Shown here: one piece after another, positions 28,075 through 37,366 of the stretch
How positions within the stretch are numbered: the first letter of the stretch is position 1
How the letters are laid out: the number at the start of each line of letters is the position of its first letter
Source of the DNA: Deinococcus puniceus
GTDB taxonomy: Bacteria; Deinococcota; Deinococci; Deinococcales; Deinococcaceae
NCBI RefSeq assembly: GCF_001644565.1
Contig: NZ_CP011387.1
Coordinates: 473,501-537,500, forward strand
Reading direction: 5' to 3'
DNA length: 64,000 nucleotides
Notes under the pieces: generated by a model
What the model was told of the DNA's origin: nothing
The model's input: the letters and a program-made list of their open reading frames with translations, nothing else
Databases searched by the model: none
Position numbers and translations under genes: made by a program

Positions 28075-29469
28075 TTACCCCGGCAGATACAACCTAGCCG
28101 TAAATCCCGCTCCGGGCTTGCTCTCCAGCGTCAGGGTTCCCCCGTGCAACTCGGCGGCGCGGCGCACGATGGCGAGGCCCAAGCCGTGGCCTTCGCCGCT
28201 ACGGGCTTCGTCGGGGCGGTAAAAGGCTTCTCCTAGGCGGGCCAGCACGCCTGCGCTCACGCCGGGGCCGTCATCTTGTACGGTGACGGTTGCGCCGCCA
28301 GATTCGGCCTGCACGGTCACGGTAATGGTGGCCCCCGGCGCGTGCCGCACGGCGTTCATGGTCAGGTTCCAGATGGCCTGGCCCAGCAGCACCCGGTCTC
28401 CCTGCACCGATACGGGCGCGGGGGCCAGCAAATCCACGTCGGCTTCGGGCGAGAGTTCGCGGGCGCGGTCTACGGCGTCGGCGGCCAAGTCGCGCAAGGG
28501 CACGGGCGCACGCCCCATCGCTTCGGCGTCACGGGCCAGCAGCAGCAGGTGATTGGTGAGGATGGCGAGCCGGGTCATATCGCTGCCCACTTCACGCAGT
28601 TCGGCGCGGTAGCGGGCGGCGTCGCGTTCGCGGGCCAAGGTGCCTTCTACCCGCGCCTGCACAGCCGCCAACGGACTGCGGAGGTCATGCGCGGCGGCCC
28701 GCAAAAAGGCCTGTTCACGTTCGCGGGCATCGGCCAAACCCCCAAACGTGCCCTGCAAGGTCAGGGCCAGCCGCGCCAATTCGTCGCCCTGTCCGGCCCC
28801 CGGCACAGGCCGCCGCAAATCGCCGCCCGCGCCTATTTCCCGCGCCGCACCTTCCAGCGCGCGAACAGGCCTCAGCAGTCGCCCCGCCACGCCCCAGCCC
28901 ACAGCCAACGACAGCAGCAGCGCGGCAGGCAACAGCCACGCCAGCGCCCGCCCAAAGGCCCGCTGAGCCTCGGTGAGCGCTTGTGCGTCGGAGGCCACCG
29001 CCAGCGTGACATTCCCTTGCAGATCGCGTCCCGGCCCCCGCGCCCGCACCCCACGCACGGCGATCAGTTGGTCGTTCAAGCGGTACAGGTTGTCTTTCAG
29101 GTTCAGGGCTACGCCTGCCGGAAAGTTGGTCGTTTGGACTTGAGACACCACGCCAAGCTGCACCGACACCAGCCGAAGTTCTAGGTTCCGGGTCTGCGGA
29201 TTGCTGTTCACAATTCGCTCCAAGTCGGCCACCGTGACCTCTATCACGCCAAAGCCCAGCGGCCCAGCGGCCCGGCTCAGCTCTCCTTCTACCCGCTCCT
29301 GCACGGCACTGACGGCACTTAGCAGGCGGTCTTGCTGCGAGCGCAAGAGAAAATCGTTGACCTTGACGTACAAGCCGCCCGCCACCAGCGCTACCGCGAG
29401 GCCGGTTGCCAGCGCCGCCCAGAGTGCCAGCCGCGCCCGCAGGGTGAGTGGGGGCCACTTTAAGGACAT
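28075..29469 (-). CDS. Sensor histidine kinase
   Basis: The start at 29469 gives 464 residues: a membrane helix at about 10-33 (LALWAALATGLAVALVAGG), an extracytoplasmic sensor domain to about 160, a second helix (LLPAALLLSLAVGWGVAG), HAMP, then HisKA with the phospho-acceptor box AAAHDLRSPLAAV. The HATPase domain shows the N box NLTMNAVRHAPG, VQDDGPGVS and GHGLGLAIVRRAAELHGG. It is an OmpR-class kinase and should phosphorylate the regulator encoded upstream at 29,627. A MITE-like repeat of about 97 bp separates the two genes. The signal sensed is unknown. Confidence 0.92.
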   Translation of the reverse strand: MSLKWPPLTLRARLALWAALATGLAVALVAGGLYVKVNDFLLRSQQDRLLSAVSAVQERVEGELSRAAGPLGFGVIEVTVADLERIVNSNPQTRNLELRLVSVQLGVVSQVQTTNFPAGVALNLKDNLYRLNDQLIAVRGVRARGPGRDLQGNVTLAVASDAQALTEAQRAFGRALAWLLPAALLLSLAVGWGVAGRLLRPVRALEGAAREIGAGGDLRRPVPGAGQGDELARLALTLQGTFGGLADAREREQAFLRAAAHDLRSPLAAVQARVEGTLARERDAARYRAELREVGSDMTRLAILTNHLLLLARDAEAMGRAPVPLRDLAADAVDRARELSPEADVDLLAPAPVSVQGDRVLLGQAIWNLTMNAVRHAPGATITVTVQAESGGATVTVQDDGPGVSAGVLARLGEAFYRPDEARSGEGHGLGLAIVRRAAELHGGTLTLESKPGAGFTARLYLPG

Positions 29470-29522
29470 GGAGACCTGTGACTGTTGCCCAGCTTGGCAA
29501 GCGTCCAGCGTTGACGATTCTG

Positions 29523-29619
29523 GGTAAAACCCCCCAGTCTGCTGTGCAGCCAGCCAGCGCAACAGCACTTGTCCCCACCTCTAAGGGGGGGCGTTGCGAC
29601 AGCAACGGGGGGGTTTGCC
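29523..29619. repeat. MITE-like repeat, GGTGAACCCCCC family, copy 1
   Basis: The ends are GGTAAAACCCCCC and GGGGGGGTTTGCC, slightly diverged terminal inverted repeats of the 109-bp element at 35,959. Internal blocks CAGTCTGCTG.GCAGCCAGCC and CTAAGGGGGGGCGTTGCG are shared. It sits between the response regulator and kinase genes. Confidence 0.7.
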
Positions 29620-29626
29620 CACCCCC

Positions 29627-30289
29627 TCACTTCTCCACCCGGTAGCCGCGCCCCCGCTCGCTGGAAATGGCTTCCTGCGCCAGCTTGCGCCGCACGTAGC
29701 GCACGTACACGTCCACGATTCGGGCTTCTCCTTCAAATTCTGGCCCCCACACGCGGTCTAGCAGTTCCTCACGGGTAAACCAGCGTTCGGGAGCCAGCGC
29801 CAAGACTTCTATCAGGGCATATTCGCGCCCGGTCACGGCCACTTCTTCGCCGTCCCATGCCACCGTCCGGGCCACCGTATCCACCACGCCGCGCCCCGCC
29901 GCAAAGGCCAGCCTCGGCGCACCTTGCCCCCGCTCCCGCCGCGACAATGCCCGCAAGGTTGCCAGCAGTTCAGGCATGGCAAACGGTTTGACGAGGTAAG
30001 CATCGCCGCCCAAATCCAGCCCCTGCACACGGTCGCCCAGTTCGCCCCGCGCCGTCAGAAACAGAATGGCCGAATCCACCTCGGCCTCACGCAGTTGCCG
30101 CGCTACCTCGAAGCCGTCCAGACCGGGCAGCATCACATCCAGAATGAGCAGGGAATAATCCCCCAGCATGGCGGCCTCTAGACCTTCCGGCCCAGTCTGC
30201 GCCCACGTGACCACGTAACCCGCCTCGCGCAGCGCCTCCCGCGTCGGCTCGGCAATGCGGGGGTCGTCTTCTACGAGCAGCAGTCTCAT
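29627..30289 (-). CDS. OmpR/PhoB-family response regulator
   Basis: The 220-residue protein has a receiver domain ([17 protein letters not shown] with the acidic pair, [15 protein letters not shown] with the phospho-acceptor Asp, and the YLVKPF Lys) and a C-terminal winged-helix DNA-binding domain ([27 protein letters not shown]...[12 protein letters not shown]). It is encoded just upstream of the kinase gene on the same strand and is its likely partner. TACACT on the minus strand lies about 25 nt before the ATG. Confidence 0.94.
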   Translation of the reverse strand: MRLLLVEDDPRIAEPTREALREAGYVVTWAQTGPEGLEAAMLGDYSLLILDVMLPGLDGFEVARQLREAEVDSAILFLTARGELGDRVQGLDLGGDAYLVKPFAMPELLATLRALSRRERGQGAPRLAFAAGRGVVDTVARTVAWDGEEVAVTGREYALIEVLALAPERWFTREELLDRVWGPEFEGEARIVDVYVRYVRRKLAQEAISSERGRGYRVEK

Positions 30290-30350
30290 CGGGTGGGCCT
30301 CATACGCCGCTCAGTGTAGGCGCGGCGGTTAGGGGTGGGTTAAGCGGAGT

Positions 30351-30791
30351 TTAGCGGCAGGCGGCAAAGGTGCTGATGGGGATATGGAACAGCTTTTTGT
30401 CGGCCAGATTAGGGCTTTTGAGATAGAGGCCATCTTTGGCCCAACGCACGCGAGAAAGTGAAAAAGATCCGCTCGAATCCGGGCCAAACCAATACTCCTC
30501 CCTGTAAACCTGCGTATTGGATTTCAAGCAGCGAATTTCCAAGACTGAGGTCAGATCAGAATAGTCCCGGCCAATCATTTTGATTTGACCGCCATTATTG
30601 AAACTGATTGGTGAAACGGCCAATGCTCGCGGTGCATATTGCGTCACCCGGTAACTTCCTACGACGTATAACACCATGAGTACGCTGTAGGCAAGGACGA
30701 AAAGCAGCCCCAAACCAACCAGAATCTTCACCGCTCGGCCAGCTATGAACAGCGTGAACTCTGCGGCCTCACGCCAAGGCTTGAGTTTCAT
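30351..30791 (-). CDS. Membrane-anchored protein of unknown function, tandem copy 1
   Basis: The 146-residue protein has a short basic N-terminus (MKLKPWREAAEFTLF) and one or two joined membrane helices (ILVGLGLLFVLAYSVLMVLYVVG), then a soluble domain ending NLADKKLFHIPISTFAACR. The domain is not one I know. The promoter (CGTCAT/ATGACG, 17 bp, GATTCT) and the first residues are nearly identical to those of the next gene upstream, so both come from a tandem duplication. It is more AT-rich than its surroundings. Confidence 0.65.
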   Translation of the reverse strand: MKLKPWREAAEFTLFIAGRAVKILVGLGLLFVLAYSVLMVLYVVGSYRVTQYAPRALAVSPISFNNGGQIKMIGRDYSDLTSVLEIRCLKSNTQVYREEYWFGPDSSGSFSLSRVRWAKDGLYLKSPNLADKKLFHIPISTFAACR

Positions 30792-30798
30792 GACCCGT

Positions 30799-30827
30799 AG
30801 AATCTCAAACTTTTATTGACCCGTCAT
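30799..30827 (-). promoter_or_regulatory. Promoter of tandem copy 1
   Basis: On the minus strand ATGACG (-35) and GATTCT (-10) are 17 bp apart, and the -10 ends 7 nt before the ATG. The same arrangement precedes the second copy. Confidence 0.6.
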
Positions 30828-30858
30828 CCGCCGAAAGTTCTGCCCCATTTCCAGCGCG

Positions 30859-30921
30859 GGATTTAGCAGCAAAGGTGCTGATGGCAATGTGAAACACCTT
30901 CTTTTCGGCTAAACTAGTGCT
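30859..30921 (-). pseudogene. 3' remnant of a duplicated gene
   Basis: Read on the minus strand, this stretch encodes SLAEKKVFHIAISTFAA, which lines up with NLADKKLFHIPISTFAA at the C-terminus of the neighbouring 146-residue protein. It has no start and lies immediately after the stop codon of the second tandem copy. It is therefore a left-over 3' end from the duplication, cut off by divergence or recombination. Confidence 0.75.
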
Positions 30922-30924
30922 TAT

Positions 30925-31311
30925 TCAGCGCACCCTAGCGCCTTCGCAATCTACCTGTAAGTGGGCCATAGGCACAGCAAAAAATGTCAGTGCTGTGACC
31001 TCTGCCGTATATCGTCCCTCGGTGACATATGGACGCCCTCCGCACTTTCCAACTTCAGACTCTTTCACGATAGAAGAGACTGAAAGACGTTGAATGATCA
31101 CTTTTTGCAGTGGGTGACGCAAAAGATTCTTGGCATCACGCAAGGCATGGAGGCTAAAAATCCTTTCTTGCGCCGAAGCCGGAGAAGGAAGCGCGGGCGT
31201 TAGACGTGGTAGACCAATTCCCAGAAGAGCAACAACGACAAAGACAGCGACAGTTCGTGTGACTGACGATGACGTAAAATCTGCGCCCTCACGCCTAAGC
31301 TTGAGCTTCAT
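30925..31311 (-). CDS. Exported or membrane-anchored protein, diverged tandem copy 2
   Basis: The 128-residue protein starts MKLKLRREGADFT, close to MKLKPWREAAEFT of copy 1, followed by a hydrophobic segment (TVAVFVVVALLGIGLPRL) and an SPASAQE site that could be cleaved. The rest differs strongly from copy 1, while a remnant of copy 1's 3' end lies just after its stop. It may be a chimera or a truncated protein. Function is unknown. Confidence 0.55.
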   Translation of the reverse strand: MKLKLRREGADFTSSSVTRTVAVFVVVALLGIGLPRLTPALPSPASAQERIFSLHALRDAKNLLRHPLQKVIIQRLSVSSIVKESEVGKCGGRPYVTEGRYTAEVTALTFFAVPMAHLQVDCEGARVR

Positions 31312-31318
31312 GACCCGT

Positions 31319-31347
31319 AGAATCTCAAACTTTTATTGACCTGTCAT
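31319..31347 (-). promoter_or_regulatory. Promoter of tandem copy 2
   Basis: On the minus strand ATGACA (-35) and GATTCT (-10) are separated by 17 bp, and the -10 ends 7 nt before the ATG at 31311. The block of about 50 bp is nearly identical to that before copy 1. It overlaps the last codons of the upstream DUF1232 gene. Confidence 0.6.
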
Positions 31348-31706
31348 CCACCCAAAGTTCTGACCAGCCCCCACACCACCAATCCCACCCCAACCACCAA
31401 GGCCACACCCAGCGCGGGCAGCAGCCAGGGCAGGCGGCGTTGCAGGGCGGCGCTGCGGGCGCGGGCGTCATTCAGAACCGGGGCGGGCAGACTGCGGGCG
31501 GCGAGGGCCAGAATCGTCGGCACGATCACCAGATCATCTCCCAGCCCCAGCAAAGGCGTCAGATCGGGGAGCAAATCCAGCGGGCTGACGGCGTAAATAA
31601 TGGCAATCAGCGCGGCAGCTTTGGCGGGCAGCGGCGTTCGGCGGTCTGCCAGAGAAAACAGCAGGGCCAGGGCGTCACGCCATATGGGACGGATGCGGGC
31701 AATCAC
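31344..31706 (-). CDS. DUF1232 (YkvA-like) small membrane protein
   Basis: From the GTG at 31706 the protein has 120 residues. I chose it because TATCTG lies 5 nt upstream and the longer frame begins with low-complexity residues. The DUF1232 signature is clear: AALIAIIYAVSPLDLLPDL followed by GLGDDLVIVPTIL. A C-terminal hydrophobic segment (WLLPALGVALVVGVGLVV) is a membrane helix. The family has no established function. Confidence 0.8.
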   Translation of the reverse strand: MIARIRPIWRDALALLFSLADRRTPLPAKAAALIAIIYAVSPLDLLPDLTPLLGLGDDLVIVPTILALAARSLPAPVLNDARARSAALQRRLPWLLPALGVALVVGVGLVVWGLVRTLGG

Positions 31707-31989
31707 GCCCACAGATACGCGGTCTAGAGGTTCAGAGTTGCGTCTGCTATTGTGGCGGGTAGTCGTGGCCGCCTTAGGGTGCGCCGCGCCGGAGGCCACA
31801 GCAATATGACTCGCGCTAGCGAGCCGTCGTGTACCGCGAGGACACGTTCAGGAACGGACACTGCAACCATCATCCAACATCCAGCCCTTATGGGTTGGCC
31901 CTGCCGCGTGCAGAGAGCGTTTCTGTGTTGATCCCGATGTTTGTAACCCGTTCCGGCCTCCAGTCCGGTTCGGGGATGTGTGCATGGTT

Positions 31990-32019
31990 CTGGCAGGCCG
32001 CCCCGATATGTGTTAAAGT
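31990..32019 (+). promoter_or_regulatory. rplU-rpmA promoter
   Basis: CTGGCA and TAAAGT are separated by 18 bp, the same hexamers and spacing as in front of rpsF. Transcription should start near 32,026, leaving a leader of about 80 nt that contains possible hairpins (ATCCGCG..CGCGTGGAT) before GGAGGA and the rplU ATG. The leader could be an L21-type regulatory site, but that is not shown. Confidence 0.6.
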
Positions 32020-32107
32020 CTTTGCTTGGTGATCCGCGCTTACTCGCGTGGATGGGCAGCACCCCCCCGGCAGCGTTCTGGGGCGGGGACAGCAGGAGGA
32101 ACGACCA

Positions 32108-32410
32108 ATGTTTGCAATTATTCAAACGGGCGGCAAGCAGTACCGCGTGCAGGAAGGCGACGTCTTGCGCGTTGAGAACCTGAAGGCCGATGCGGGCGAC
32201 AAGATGGATCTCAAGCCCCTTTTCGTGGGCGGCGACAACGCCCTGTTCGGTGACGCCGTGAGCAACTTTACGGTGCAGGCCGAAGTCATGGCGCACGGAC
32301 GCGGCGACAAAATCTACGTCCGTAAGTACAAGAGCGGCGTGCAGTACCGCAAGCGCACGGGCCACCGTCAGGGCTTTACGGCCATCAAAATTCTGGGCAT
32401 CAAAGGGTAA
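32108..32410 (+). CDS. rplU: 50S ribosomal protein L21
   Basis: The 100-residue protein begins [18 protein letters not shown] and ends [15 protein letters not shown], as expected for bL21 of the large subunit. AGGAGGAACGACC provides a strong ribosome-binding site. The gene is followed after 11 bp by rpmA, the classical L21-L27-Obg order. Confidence 0.97.
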   Translation: MFAIIQTGGKQYRVQEGDVLRVENLKADAGDKMDLKPLFVGGDNALFGDAVSNFTVQAEVMAHGRGDKIYVRKYKSGVQYRKRTGHRQGFTAIKILGIKG

Positions 32411-32421
32411 GGTGAACTGAA

Positions 32422-32697
32422 ATGGCACACAAGAAAGGTGTAGGTTCTTCCAAGAACGGACGTGACAGCCAGCCCAAGTACCTCGGCGTCAAGAAGTTTG
32501 GCGGCGAGCAGGTCTTGGCCGGAAACATCCTCGTGCGTCAGCGCGGCACCAAGTTCAAGGCTGGCCCCAACGTGGGCATGGGCCGCGACCACACGCTCTT
32601 TGCACTGGAGCACGGCAAAGTCGTGTTCACCAACAAGGGCGCGACGGGCCGCTTCATCTCCATCGAAGTTGCCGCCCCCGAACTCGCTGCCGACTGA
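32422..32697 (+). CDS. rpmA: 50S ribosomal protein L27
   Basis: The 91-residue protein starts [19 protein letters not shown], typical of bL27, whose N-terminal arm reaches toward the peptidyl transferase centre. IRQRGTKF-like [20 protein letters not shown] and [11 protein letters not shown] follow. There is no N-terminal extension that would need cleavage. It is co-transcribed with rplU. Confidence 0.97.
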   Translation: MAHKKGVGSSKNGRDSQPKYLGVKKFGGEQVLAGNILVRQRGTKFKAGPNVGMGRDHTLFALEHGKVVFTNKGATGRFISIEVAAPELAAD

Positions 32698-32713
32698 GAT
32701 CAGGCGCGAACGC

Positions 32714-32751
32714 AGCACGCCTTGCCGCATGGGTGGCAGGGCGTGCTTTGT
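32714..32751 (+). terminator. Terminator after rpmA
   Basis: AGCACGCC..GGCGTGCT with inner TTGCC/GGCA forms a long stem followed by TTTGTTT. It would separate rplU-rpmA from obg. Confidence 0.8.
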
Positions 32752-32890
32752 TTGGACTACCGCGCGGTCAGCGGGAACAGGGAAGAGCGTCTAAGGGTCA
32801 AGGGTCTAAGAGACTAAGAACACTTTTCTCGCCTTCGCTTAGACCCCCAGATCCTTTGACCATCTTTTTCAGCATCAATCAGAGGTACAC

Positions 32891-34204
32891 ATGGCATTTC
32901 GTGACGTTTTAAATATTGAAGTGGCCGCCGGAAATGGCGGCGATGGGTCGATGAGCTTTCACCGCGCCAAATTTATGGAAAAGGGCGGCCCTGACGGTGG
33001 GCACGGCGGGCGCGGCGGCAGCATTATCTTGCGGGCCATCGAGGGCGTAGAAAGCCTAGAGCGGTTGGTGGGCAAGCGCAAATTTAAGGGCGCAAACGGC
33101 GCATACGGCGAGGGCCGACTGCGGCAAGGGGCCGACGGCGAAGACATCTACATCGAAGTTCCGGTGGGTACGACAGCCTTCGATGAAGACACCGGGCGCG
33201 TGATTGCCGACCTCGTGCGGGTGGGCCAAGAGAAAGTGATTGCACGCGGCGGCTTCGGCGGGCGCGGCAACTCTACGTTTGCCAGCAGCACCCGGCAGGC
33301 TCCCCGCTTTGCGGAGTTGGGCACGCCCGGTGAAAAGCGGCGTGTACGCTTGGAACTGCGTCTGATTGCCGACGTGGGCCTCGTAGGGTATCCCAACGCG
33401 GGCAAATCCAGCCTGCTGGCGGCCATGTCGCGGGCCAATCCAGCCATCGCGGCCTATCCGTTCACCACCCTGTCCCCGATTCTGGGCGTGGTCGACCGTG
33501 TGGACACCGATGACCGCTTTACGCTGGCCGACATTCCCGGCATCATCGAGGGAGCCAGCGAGGGCAAAGGGCTGGGGCTGGAATTCCTGCGCCACATCAG
33601 CCGCACCCGCCTGCTGATTTACGTGCTGGACGTGACCCGCAACCCCATCGAGGAAATGCGGAGCCTGCAATCCGAGTTGCAGAGCTACGATCCCAGCCTG
33701 CTGGGCAACGTGGCCCTGATCGCGCTGAACAAAGTGGAACTGGTCGAAGAAGACATTGCCCAGATGGTGGAAGACGAGCTGCTGGACTTTGGTCTGCCCA
33801 TTTTGCGGGTCAGTGCCAAAGAGAAAATTGGCCTGACGGAACTGCGCGACAACGTGTTTGCCATGCTGCCTGACCGAGAACTATGGGCGCAGCAAAACGC
33901 GCTGGAAATTGAGATTGAAGACGTGCGCGAAGAAGCCCTCACGGTGGTTTACCGCGAAGACGAGCCGACCAAACCCGGCGGCGAGTTCGAGCGCGTGTGG
34001 GAAGTGCGTGGCGGCGGCTTTGCCGAGAAGATTACCCGCTTTGCCCGTCACCTCGACGACGCCGCCGAGTACCTGTCCAACCTGTTCAAGCGTCAGGGCC
34101 TTTACCGGGCACTGAAACGGGCAGGCGCACGCGAAGGCGATACGGTAGAAATCGGCACCTTCCGATTCGAGTACTTCGACGACGATCAGCCGGGCGAGCG
34201 GTAA
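32891..34204 (+). CDS. obg: Obg-family GTPase (CgtA)
   Basis: This GTPase is needed for 50S subunit maturation. The 437-residue protein has the glycine-rich Obg domain ([43 protein letters not shown]), the G domain with G1 [12 protein letters not shown]2 YPFTTLSP, G3 [10 protein letters not shown]4 ALNKVEL and G5 VSAKEK, and a C-terminal OCT domain (about 340-430). It lies in the usual place after rpmA but behind a terminator, so it may have its own promoter. Confidence 0.96.
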   Translation: MAFRDVLNIEVAAGNGGDGSMSFHRAKFMEKGGPDGGHGGRGGSIILRAIEGVESLERLVGKRKFKGANGAYGEGRLRQGADGEDIYIEVPVGTTAFDEDTGRVIADLVRVGQEKVIARGGFGGRGNSTFASSTRQAPRFAELGTPGEKRRVRLELRLIADVGLVGYPNAGKSSLLAAMSRANPAIAAYPFTTLSPILGVVDRVDTDDRFTLADIPGIIEGASEGKGLGLEFLRHISRTRLLIYVLDVTRNPIEEMRSLQSELQSYDPSLLGNVALIALNKVELVEEDIAQMVEDELLDFGLPILRVSAKEKIGLTELRDNVFAMLPDRELWAQQNALEIEIEDVREEALTVVYREDEPTKPGGEFERVWEVRGGGFAEKITRFARHLDDAAEYLSNLFKRQGLYRALKRAGAREGDTVEIGTFRFEYFDDDQPGER

Positions 34205-34240
34205 CGTTCTAGCAGGCTGAAAACAGAACAGATGGGAACG

Positions 34241-34287
34241 TGGATCGTGGAACGTGGGGAAACCTGCGAACTGCGATCCATTTTTTT
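34241..34287 (+). terminator. Terminator after obg
   Basis: TGGATCG and CGATCCA enclose a 26-nt loop and are followed by seven T residues. The left arm is part of the GAACGTGGATCGTGG repeat family, so a dispersed repeat seems to serve as the terminator. Confidence 0.7.
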
Positions 34288-34315
34288 GTTGGGTGTGGTA
34301 GGGACATCAAAAGAC

Positions 34316-34366
34316 AGAACGTGGATCGTGGAACGTAGGCCCATACCTACACCACAATCCACGTTC
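34316..34366. repeat. GTGGATCGTGG palindromic repeat
   Basis: GAACGTGGATCGTGG pairs with CCACAATCCACGTTC, with TAGG/CCTA inside, between the convergent obg and cyclophilin genes. Related text lies at 34,235-34,257, 54,250-54,372 and 62,490-62,575. Confidence 0.65.
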
Positions 34367-34382
34367 CACCCACCACACTCCC

Positions 34383-35177
34383 CTAGTTCTTAGTCAAAAT
34401 CCGCACTGACAAGATCTCATCGGCCACAGCGTCGGCAATCGGGGTTTCCTGCCCGGTGCTGCTGTCGCTGGTGCGGGTCAGCTTGGGCAATACGTCGTCG
34501 CCCGTGACCACTTTGCCGAAGATGGTGTGCCTGCCGTTCAGGTTTTCGGTGGGGGCAAACGTGATGAAAAACTGGCTGCCGTTGGTGGCGGGGCCACTGT
34601 TCGCCATTGCCAGCAGTCCGGCACTGTCGAAGGTGAGGGCGGTGCGGAATTCGTCGGCAAAGCTGTAGCCGGGGCCGCCTGTGCCCCACTGCTCTTTTTT
34701 GGCGAGGTCGGTACTCTGGGGGTCGCCCGACTGCGCCATAAAGCCGTCCATAACGCGGTGAAAACGGATGCCGTCGAAGTAGCGGTTGCGGGCGAGAAAC
34801 ACGAAATTGTTGACCGTCACGGGCGTCTGCTCTTCGTACAGATCGGCCAGCACTTGGCCCCGGTTGGTGTCGATCAGGGCAAAGTAGTTTTTGCCGTCTT
34901 GCAGGCTCAGAGCGGGTTCAGCCTTGAATTCGCGCACGGGCTTGTCGGTCAGGAACGGCACGGGCGTATAGCCCGCAGGAACCGCGCCCGCTTTGGTCAC
35001 GGCGGGCGTGGCGGCGGCTGGGGGCGTAGCTTCTGGCGTTTCGGTTTCAGGTGTGGTGACCGGAGTTTCTGGCGTTTCCGTCGCCGTTTCTTCCGGTGTG
35101 GTAGTCGCGGCGGTGTCGTTTCTAGGGCACGCGGTCAGGATCAGGGCAAGGGTCAGCAGCAGGGCGGCCTGTTTCAT
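34383..35177 (-). CDS. Cyclophilin-type peptidyl-prolyl isomerase lipoprotein
   Basis: From the ATG at 35177 (TAGACT 7 nt upstream) the protein has 264 residues. The signal peptide ends in lipobox LTAC, then comes a Thr/Pro/Glu-rich linker to about residue 75, then a cyclophilin domain with [43 protein letters not shown] and GRHTIFGKV. The catalytic Arg (FHR) and the Gln/Phe residues are present. It should fold proteins in the envelope. It is divergent from cmk. Confidence 0.93.
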   Translation of the reverse strand: MKQAALLLTLALILTACPRNDTAATTTPEETATETPETPVTTPETETPEATPPAAATPAVTKAGAVPAGYTPVPFLTDKPVREFKAEPALSLQDGKNYFALIDTNRGQVLADLYEEQTPVTVNNFVFLARNRYFDGIRFHRVMDGFMAQSGDPQSTDLAKKEQWGTGGPGYSFADEFRTALTFDSAGLLAMANSGPATNGSQFFITFAPTENLNGRHTIFGKVVTGDDVLPKLTRTSDSSTGQETPIADAVADEILSVRILTKN

Positions 35178-35299
35178 GCGGTGCAGTCTACCTGTTGGGC
35201 AGTCGGCAAAACGGTGATTTAGGCCCGCAGATGAAGCAGTGCCCACCCTCTGCCCGCGTAAAATCAAAGCAAGTGGGAGATAACGCTAGACTGCAGGGC

Positions 35300-35926
35300 G
35301 TGATTGTAACGATAGATGGCGTCGCCGCCAGTGGAAAATCGAGCGTGTCTTCGGGAGTAGCGCGGGCGCTAGGCATTCCTTATGTCAGCAGCGGTCTGCT
35401 GTACCGCGCCGCCACCCTGTTGGGCCTAGAGGCAGGTGTGGATTTGCACGACGCGCAGGCGCTACTGGCCCTGCTGGACACCCACGCGCCCCGGCTAGAG
35501 CCTTTGGCCGAAGGCAACCGCGTGTGGGCCGGAGAGCGTGAACTGACCGACGCCTTGCATTCGTCCCGCGTGGATGCGGGTGTGAGTGTGGTGGCTGTGC
35601 TGCCGGAGTTGCGGGCGTGGGTGGATGCCCAGTTGCGTACCCTGCCCGAACCCTTCGTGGCTGAGGGACGCGATATGGGCACCAACGTGTTTCCTCAGGC
35701 CGGGGCCAAGTTTTACCTGACCGCCAGCCCCCGAATCCGCGCCGAGCGCCGCGCCCGCGAGCGTCCCGAAGACATTCCGGCTATAGAAGCCGCCCTGATT
35801 CGCCGCGACGCCAAAGACAAAGTGCAGAGCGCCCCCGCGCCTGACGCGACGGTGATCGACACTGGGCCGCTGACGCTGGAAGGCGTGATCGGGGTAATTC
35901 TGGAGGGGTTGGGGAAAGGCTCTTGA
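35300..35926 (+). CDS. cmk: Cytidylate kinase
   Basis: The enzyme phosphorylates CMP and dCMP. From the GTG at 35300 it has 208 residues: [21 protein letters not shown] (P-loop GVAASGKS), [34 protein letters not shown], and the LID-like RRDAKDK. The GTG is preferred because TAGACT lies 7 nt before it and the codons further upstream overlap the divergent promoter. The divergent cyclophilin gene uses the same TAGACT plus 7 nt arrangement. Confidence 0.94.
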   Translation: MIVTIDGVAASGKSSVSSGVARALGIPYVSSGLLYRAATLLGLEAGVDLHDAQALLALLDTHAPRLEPLAEGNRVWAGERELTDALHSSRVDAGVSVVAVLPELRAWVDAQLRTLPEPFVAEGRDMGTNVFPQAGAKFYLTASPRIRAERRARERPEDIPAIEAALIRRDAKDKVQSAPAPDATVIDTGPLTLEGVIGVILEGLGKGS

Positions 35927-35958
35927 GTCCTGCCTAGCTGGGCAATATTGCGCTGGAA

Positions 35959-36067
35959 GGTGAACCCCCCAGTCTGCTGCGCAGCCAGCCCCCCTTAAGG
36001 GGAGCGCAACAGCTTTTAGTCCCCACCTCTAAGGGGGGGCGTTGCGTCAGCAACGGGGGGGTTCACC
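35959..36067. repeat. MITE-like repeat, GGTGAACCCCCC family, copy 2
   Basis: The 109-bp element is bounded by perfect 12-bp inverted repeats GGTGAACCCCCC and GGGGGGTTCACC. It contains smaller palindromes (CCCTTAAGGGG; GCGTTGCG..CGCAAC-type). It lies between cmk and the convergent M16 gene. Other copies are at 29,523 and, inverted, at 52,804, with a single arm at 49,151. Confidence 0.8.
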
Positions 36068-36091
36068 CACAATCCCCAACAAAACAGCCCC

Positions 36092-37366
36092 CTACCTCAG
36101 CGTTTCAATCGGCCCCAAGGCCACCACCGTCGGCGGAAACTCGGCGATGTTGTTGATGGGGCACAGGCGCAGGACTTCGCGCACATCGTCGGCGGTGACG
36201 CGGGTGTAGCGGTCTACGAGTTCAGACGTGGGGCTGGGGTGGCCGTGCGCCAAGTGTTCCATGCCCAGCGTAAACAGGCGGCCATGCGGCGTTTCGGCCC
36301 GCAGCAGGGTGCCCACCGCCATTTTGCGGGACGCACGGCGCACGGCGGTTTCGGTGATCAGGTCAGCGGCTCCGGCCAGTACCGTGCGGAAACCGTTCAG
36401 CACCGTTTGGGCGCGGTCTGGGTCGCAGGAAAACCCGCCCTCGAAGGTGCCGATATCGCGGTATTCCAGATGCGCCAAATCAGCGCCATCGGCCAGCCCG
36501 GTATCCAGCAGCGCCCAATACAGCGCCCCATTTTCGCCGCCGATCAGGTCGGCTAGGACTACGGCAGCTTCCCGCAGCGGGTGGGTAGTGGGCAGCCCCG
36601 GCAAGCTGAGGGCCAACTGCACCCGCGTGAGGCTGGGATCGTGTACCACACGGACTGTACCGGGATGCAAAGGCGCAGGAAGCGGCGGCGTGGGCAAGGG
36701 CGACGCGGCGGGCCACTCCCCCAATTCGGCCTCGGCCCATGCCAGCACTGCTGCCGGATCGAAGGCTCCCACCACCGCCAGCGTGACCTGAGTTGCCCCG
36801 TAGCGTTCGCGGTGGTTGCGGGCCAACGCGTCACGGGTCAGGGCGCTGACCGTTTCCACCGTGCCTAACACGGGTTGCCCCAGCGGGTGCGCCCCCCAGT
36901 AGTCGGCCCGCAGTTCGTCTATCACGCGCACGGGCGGCTGATCGGCGTACATGGCGATTTCTTCCAAGATCACGCCGCGCTCGGATTCCAGATCACTCTG
37001 GCGCAGGGCGGGGCGCATCAGTTGGGTCAGGGTGTCCAGCAGGGCGGGCGTGTACTCGGGCAGCGCGGCGGCGTGGTACACGGTGGCTTCCTCGCTGGTG
37101 AAGGCGTTGGCGTTGCCGCCCAGATCGTCCAGCCGTTCATTCAGTTGCGCGGCGCTCAGGGCCTCAGACCCCTTGAACATCAGGTGTTCTATGAAGTGCG
37201 AGGCCCCCATCTCGGCGGGTGTTTCATCGCGTGCGCCCGTGTTCACGAAGTAGCCAGCGGCCACCGTCTGCGCGGCGGGGTCGGGTTCCAGAAGGAGGGT
37301 CAGGCCGGACGGGAGATGATGCAGTTGGGTTTCAGGCAGTTTAATTTCAGAAAGGGATTCAGACAT
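36092..37366 (-). CDS. M16 zinc metallopeptidase, catalytic subunit
   Basis: From the ATG at 37366 the protein has 424 residues. The inverted zinc motif HXXEH is intact in [18 protein letters not shown], and the third ligand is expected in the segment [33 protein letters not shown] is also typical. The C-terminal half is the second M16 domain. It overlaps the upstream M16 gene by 8 nt and probably forms a heterodimer with its inactive product, as known for a Thermus thermophilus pair. Substrates are unknown. Confidence 0.92.
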   Translation of the reverse strand: MSESLSEIKLPETQLHHLPSGLTLLLEPDPAAQTVAAGYFVNTGARDETPAEMGASHFIEHLMFKGSEALSAAQLNERLDDLGGNANAFTSEEATVYHAAALPEYTPALLDTLTQLMRPALRQSDLESERGVILEEIAMYADQPPVRVIDELRADYWGAHPLGQPVLGTVETVSALTRDALARNHRERYGATQVTLAVVGAFDPAAVLAWAEAELGEWPAASPLPTPPLPAPLHPGTVRVVHDPSLTRVQLALSLPGLPTTHPLREAAVVLADLIGGENGALYWALLDTGLADGADLAHLEYRDIGTFEGGFSCDPDRAQTVLNGFRTVLAGAADLITETAVRRASRKMAVGTLLRAETPHGRLFTLGMEHLAHGHPSPTSELVDRYTRVTADDVREVLRLCPINNIAEFPPTVVALGPIETLR

